This document shows positions 61,234 through 64,000 of a DNA stretch of 64,000 bases, piece by piece. Positions within the stretch are counted from its first letter, which is position 1; each line of letters opens with the position of its first letter. Position numbers and translations under genes: made by a program. The DNA is from Curvibacter sp. AEP1-3 (GTDB taxonomy: Bacteria; Pseudomonadota; Gammaproteobacteria; Burkholderiales; Burkholderiaceae_C): NCBI RefSeq assembly GCF_002163715.1, contig NZ_CP015698.1, positions 3,326,201 to 3,390,200 of the forward strand, given 5' to 3'. The notes beneath the pieces were generated by a model. The model was not told where the DNA came from, searched no databases, and was given only the letters and a program-made list of their open reading frames with translations.

Positions 61234-62975
61234 CACGCCGGGGCATTCAGTACACCTCCAGCCCCTTGTTGGCCAGCCGCACTCCGGTATGGCGCAGCAA
61301 GTTTGTAGTGGGTGCGATTGCGCTCGGGTTTACAGGTTTGGTGGCGCGTGCCGCCTACATCCAGGTGTATGCCAATGACTTCTTTCAGCGCCAGGGCGAA
61401 GTACGCTTCGCGCGCACGATTGATTTGCCGGCGGATCGTGGGCGCATCCTGGACCGCAATGGCTTGATTCTTGGTTCCAGTGTTCCGGCCCCCAGCATTT
61501 GGGCCATTCCTGAAGACGTAGAGCTGGAAAAGGGTCAGCTGGCCCAATTGGCCAAGCTACTGGATATGCCGGCAGCCGACATCGCAAAGAAGCTGCAGGA
61601 CGAGGACAAGTCCTTCGTCTGGATCAAGCGCCAGGTCAATGCGGACATTGCCAAGAAGATTGCCGAGCTGAATATCAAAGGCATCTATCAGCGCAAGGAA
61701 TACAAGCGCCAGTATCCGGAAGGCGAGGCGGCTGCGCACATCGTGGGCTTTACCAACGTCGAAGACAACGGTCAGGAAGGCGTGGAGCTGATGTTCAACA
61801 AGGAGCTGCTCGGACGTCCGGGCATGCGCCATGTGATCAAGGACCGGCTGGGTCGCGCCGTGGAGGATGTGGGTGAAATGGTTCCTCCGGTCCCGGGTCG
61901 AGACCTGCAGCTCAGCATTGACAGCAAGGTGCAGTTCTTCGCGTACCAGAAGCTGCGTGACGCCGTAGTCACCAACAAAGCCAAAGCGGGCAGCGTGGTG
62001 GTACTGGATGCCATCACTGGCGAAGTGCTGGCGCTTGCCAACTACCCCAGCTACGTGCCGGACAAACGTCACAACCTCACCGGTGAGCAGTTGCGCAACC
62101 GTGCATTGACCGACACGTTCGAGCCTGGTTCGGTCATGAAACCGTTCACAGTCGGTCTTGCGCTGGAGTCTGGTCGCGCCAAGCCGACTACCGTGATCGA
62201 TACTGCTCCAGGCTCGGTCACCATCACCGGTGCCACCATCCGCGACTCGCATCCGCACGGCGCCTTGACGGTGGAGCAAGTCATCCAGGTCTCCAGCAAC
62301 GTGGGCACCACCAAGCTGGCTATGCAGATGCCGGCCAGTGAAATGTGGCAGACCTTCTCGCAAGCGGGTTTCGGTCAGAAGCCGCAGATCGAGTTTCCCG
62401 GCGCAGTGTCCGGGCGGCTGCGTCCCTACAAGTCTTGGCGCCCCATTGAACAGGCCACCATTTCTTATGGTTACGGCATGTCTGCTTCGTTGTTTCAGAT
62501 GGTGCGTTCGTACACCGTCTTTTCCCATGATGGCCAGATTATTCCTGCCACTTTGCTGAAAACCAGCCAGCCTGCGGTAGGCGTTCCCGTGTTCTCCGAG
62601 CAGACCGCGGCCAAAGTCCGCCATATGCTGAAAATGGCTGCTGGACCGGGCGGCACGGCACCCAAGGCTCAGACCATCGGTTACTCGGTGGGTGGAAAGT
62701 CGGGAACCGCCTACAAGCAAATCGGCAAGGGCTACGGGAGCGACGGAAACCGCAAGTACCGCAGCTGGTTTGTGGGCATGGCGCCCATCGAGCAACCGCG
62801 CATCATCGTGGGCGTCATGCTCGATGAGCCCAGTGCCGGCAAATACTACGGCGGTGAAGTGGCCGCGCCTGTATTCAGTGAGACCGTGCAGCAAACCTTG
62901 CGCATGTTGGGGGTTCAGCCTGACATGGCTGTGCAGCCGCATATCGTCGCGGATGCGGTGGAGGAGAGCTTCTGA
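61230..62975 (+). CDS. ftsI: penicillin-binding protein 3 FtsI
   Basis: 581 residues from GTG 61230. One N-terminal membrane anchor (VVGAIALGFTGLVARAAYI), the pedestal domain with GRILDRNG, and the transpeptidase domain with SVMK (301-304), SSN (355-357) and KSGT (490-493). It cross-links septal peptidoglycan. One-base overlap with murE. Confidence 0.95.
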   Translation: MTRRGIQYTSSPLLASRTPVWRSKFVVGAIALGFTGLVARAAYIQVYANDFFQRQGEVRFARTIDLPADRGRILDRNGLILGSSVPAPSIWAIPEDVELEKGQLAQLAKLLDMPAADIAKKLQDEDKSFVWIKRQVNADIAKKIAELNIKGIYQRKEYKRQYPEGEAAAHIVGFTNVEDNGQEGVELMFNKELLGRPGMRHVIKDRLGRAVEDVGEMVPPVPGRDLQLSIDSKVQFFAYQKLRDAVVTNKAKAGSVVVLDAITGEVLALANYPSYVPDKRHNLTGEQLRNRALTDTFEPGSVMKPFTVGLALESGRAKPTTVIDTAPGSVTITGATIRDSHPHGALTVEQVIQVSSNVGTTKLAMQMPASEMWQTFSQAGFGQKPQIEFPGAVSGRLRPYKSWRPIEQATISYGYGMSASLFQMVRSYTVFSHDGQIIPATLLKTSQPAVGVPVFSEQTAAKVRHMLKMAAGPGGTAPKAQTIGYSVGGKSGTAYKQIGKGYGSDGNRKYRSWFVGMAPIEQPRIIVGVMLDEPSAGKYYGGEVAAPVFSETVQQTLRMLGVQPDMAVQPHIVADAVEESF

Positions 62976-64000
62976 TGGCCACCTTCACTACCCCCGCGCA
63001 GGCCGTGGAATGGCTGCGTTCCCGCGGCGTTCAGGGCCTCACGACAGACAGTCGCGAAGTGACCGGCGTGGATGCATTCATTGCATGGCCGGGTGCCGCG
63101 ACCGATCCACGGCGCTTTGTTGCGCCCGCACTGGCGAAAGGCGCTCTCGCCTGCCTCGCGGAGCAGTCGGGTGCAGAGGCCTTCGAATTGGATCCCGATC
63201 GCACGGGCTTTTACTCCGGACTCAAGGCCGGTTCTGGGCCGATAGCAGCAGCGTTTTACGGCATGCCTTCCCGCGAGTTGGCCGTGATGGCGGTGACCGG
63301 CACCAACGGAAAAACCAGCACTGCCTGGTGGTTGGCACAGGCACTGGGCCAAGTGGGGGGCAAAGAGGCTATGCCGTGTGGCGTCATCGGCACGCTGGGC
63401 GTTGGTCGCCCGCCTGCATTGAAGGCCACAGGCTTCACGACGCCTGATCCGGTTCTCTTGCAGAAGACCCTGCGTTCTTTCACGGAGCAAGGGCTCAAGG
63501 CATGCGCGATGGAGGCTTCGTCCATCGGCATCGAAGAACTGCGCATGGCCGGCACGGTAATCCATACCGCCATCTTTACCAATTTCACCCAGGACCATCT
63601 GGATTACCACGGCAGTATGGCGGCTTACTGGGCCTCCAAGCGCGCGCTGTTTTCCTGGGACGGGTTGAAGGCCGCGGTGGTGAATGTGGATGACGACAAG
63701 GGCGCCGAACTGGCCGCTGAGCTTGCGTCCACCTCCTTGGATGTGTGGACTGTTGGCGTTCAGCGTGACGCACGTCTGGTGGCCCGCAGCGTGACCCATT
63801 CGGCACACGGGCTGGCGTTCGATGTGGTGGAAGGCGGAAATTCCGTGCGTCTGCAGTCGCACGTTATCGGTAGCTACAACGTGTCCAACTTGTTGGGGGT
63901 GATTGCAGCCATGCGCACTGTGGGTATCCCTCTGCAGTCCGCGGTGCAATCCTGCGCAACGCTGTTGCCGGTACCCGGTCGTATGGAATGTGTAGGTGGA
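62975..64000 (+). CDS. murE: UDP-MurNAc-tripeptide ligase MurE, 3' truncated by window
   Basis: 342 codons visible, no stop before the window edge. Start ATG 62975 overlaps the ftsI stop by one base. ATP-binding TGTNGKTS at 108-115, the carbamylated-lysine region and the EASSIGIEE and NFTQDHLDYHG segments (about 190-225) are present. It adds meso-diaminopimelate to UDP-MurNAc-dipeptide, using the product of dapF encoded in this same window. The N-terminal domain is shorter than in E. coli. Confidence 0.93.
   Translation, partial: MATFTTPAQAVEWLRSRGVQGLTTDSREVTGVDAFIAWPGAATDPRRFVAPALAKGALACLAEQSGAEAFELDPDRTGFYSGLKAGSGPIAAAFYGMPSRELAVMAVTGTNGKTSTAWWLAQALGQVGGKEAMPCGVIGTLGVGRPPALKATGFTTPDPVLLQKTLRSFTEQGLKACAMEASSIGIEELRMAGTVIHTAIFTNFTQDHLDYHGSMAAYWASKRALFSWDGLKAAVVNVDDDKGAELAAELASTSLDVWTVGVQRDARLVARSVTHSAHGLAFDVVEGGNSVRLQSHVIGSYNVSNLLGVIAAMRTVGIPLQSAVQSCATLLPVPGRMECVGG

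Noticed and set aside
61557..62942. Minus-strand frame of 461 codons
   Set aside because: Antisense to ftsI, whose catalytic motifs are all intact; product is Arg/His-rich and without a family.

Overview
The window is a GC-rich, gene-dense stretch of a betaproteobacterial chromosome. The dcw order mraZ-rsmH-ftsL-ftsI-murE, the dapF-DUF484-xerC and hslVU blocks, the betaproteobacterial-type DksA-like protein, Bug-type (TctC) receptor and Gram_neg_porin-type porin all suggest Burkholderiales, probably Comamonadaceae (Rhodoferax-like). The genus is inference.

Layout. (1) 1-6723: acyl-CoA catabolism on the plus strand: hotdog protein, thiolase, acyl-CoA thioesterase, enoyl-CoA hydratase/isomerase, TetR regulator, enoyl-CoA reductase-like SDR, acyl-CoA dehydrogenase and a second hotdog thioesterase. 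(2) 6950-7342: an AT-richer secreted orphan. (3) 7580-14256: a Liv-type ABC transporter operon (livH-M-G-F) with a long-chain acyl-CoA ligase and the binding protein, probably importing a carboxylic acid that is activated and fed to region 1. (4) 14444-17378: YciA-type thioesterase, Atm1-type ABC exporter and a hypothetical protein. (5) 17466-26159: an oligogalacturonate (pectin fragment) module: porin, GntR regulator, enolase-superfamily enzyme, Tog-like ABC importer and oligogalacturonate lyase. (6) 26231-32034: a LysR gene, then a glutamate/aspartate-type binding protein gene split inside its signal-peptide codons by two identical 1902-bp head-to-tail group II introns. (7) 32087-40332: pyrC, DUF3025, Bug receptor, htpX, LysE exporter, chemoreceptor and FAD oxidoreductase. 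(8) 40378-45164: a minimal ethanolamine module (AraC regulator, permease, eutB, eutC) with no microcompartment genes. (9) 45186-55511: cysK, RNase P RNA, CBS protein, a degenerate pseudouridine synthase, MBL hydrolase, dapF, DUF484, xerC, tRNA-Gly, an RlmI-like methyltransferase, a CobW GTPase and a DksA-like protein with a histone-H1-like tail. (10) 55544-64000: a large protein with a possible STAS-like end, hslVU, and the start of the dcw cluster with a 10-bp-periodic MraZ operator.

Most distinctive are the tandem introns placed exactly in frame behind a terminator-like hairpin in coding sequence, and a family of about 45-bp dispersed repeats (eight copies seen), five of which lie inside open reading frames of otherwise ordinary genes.
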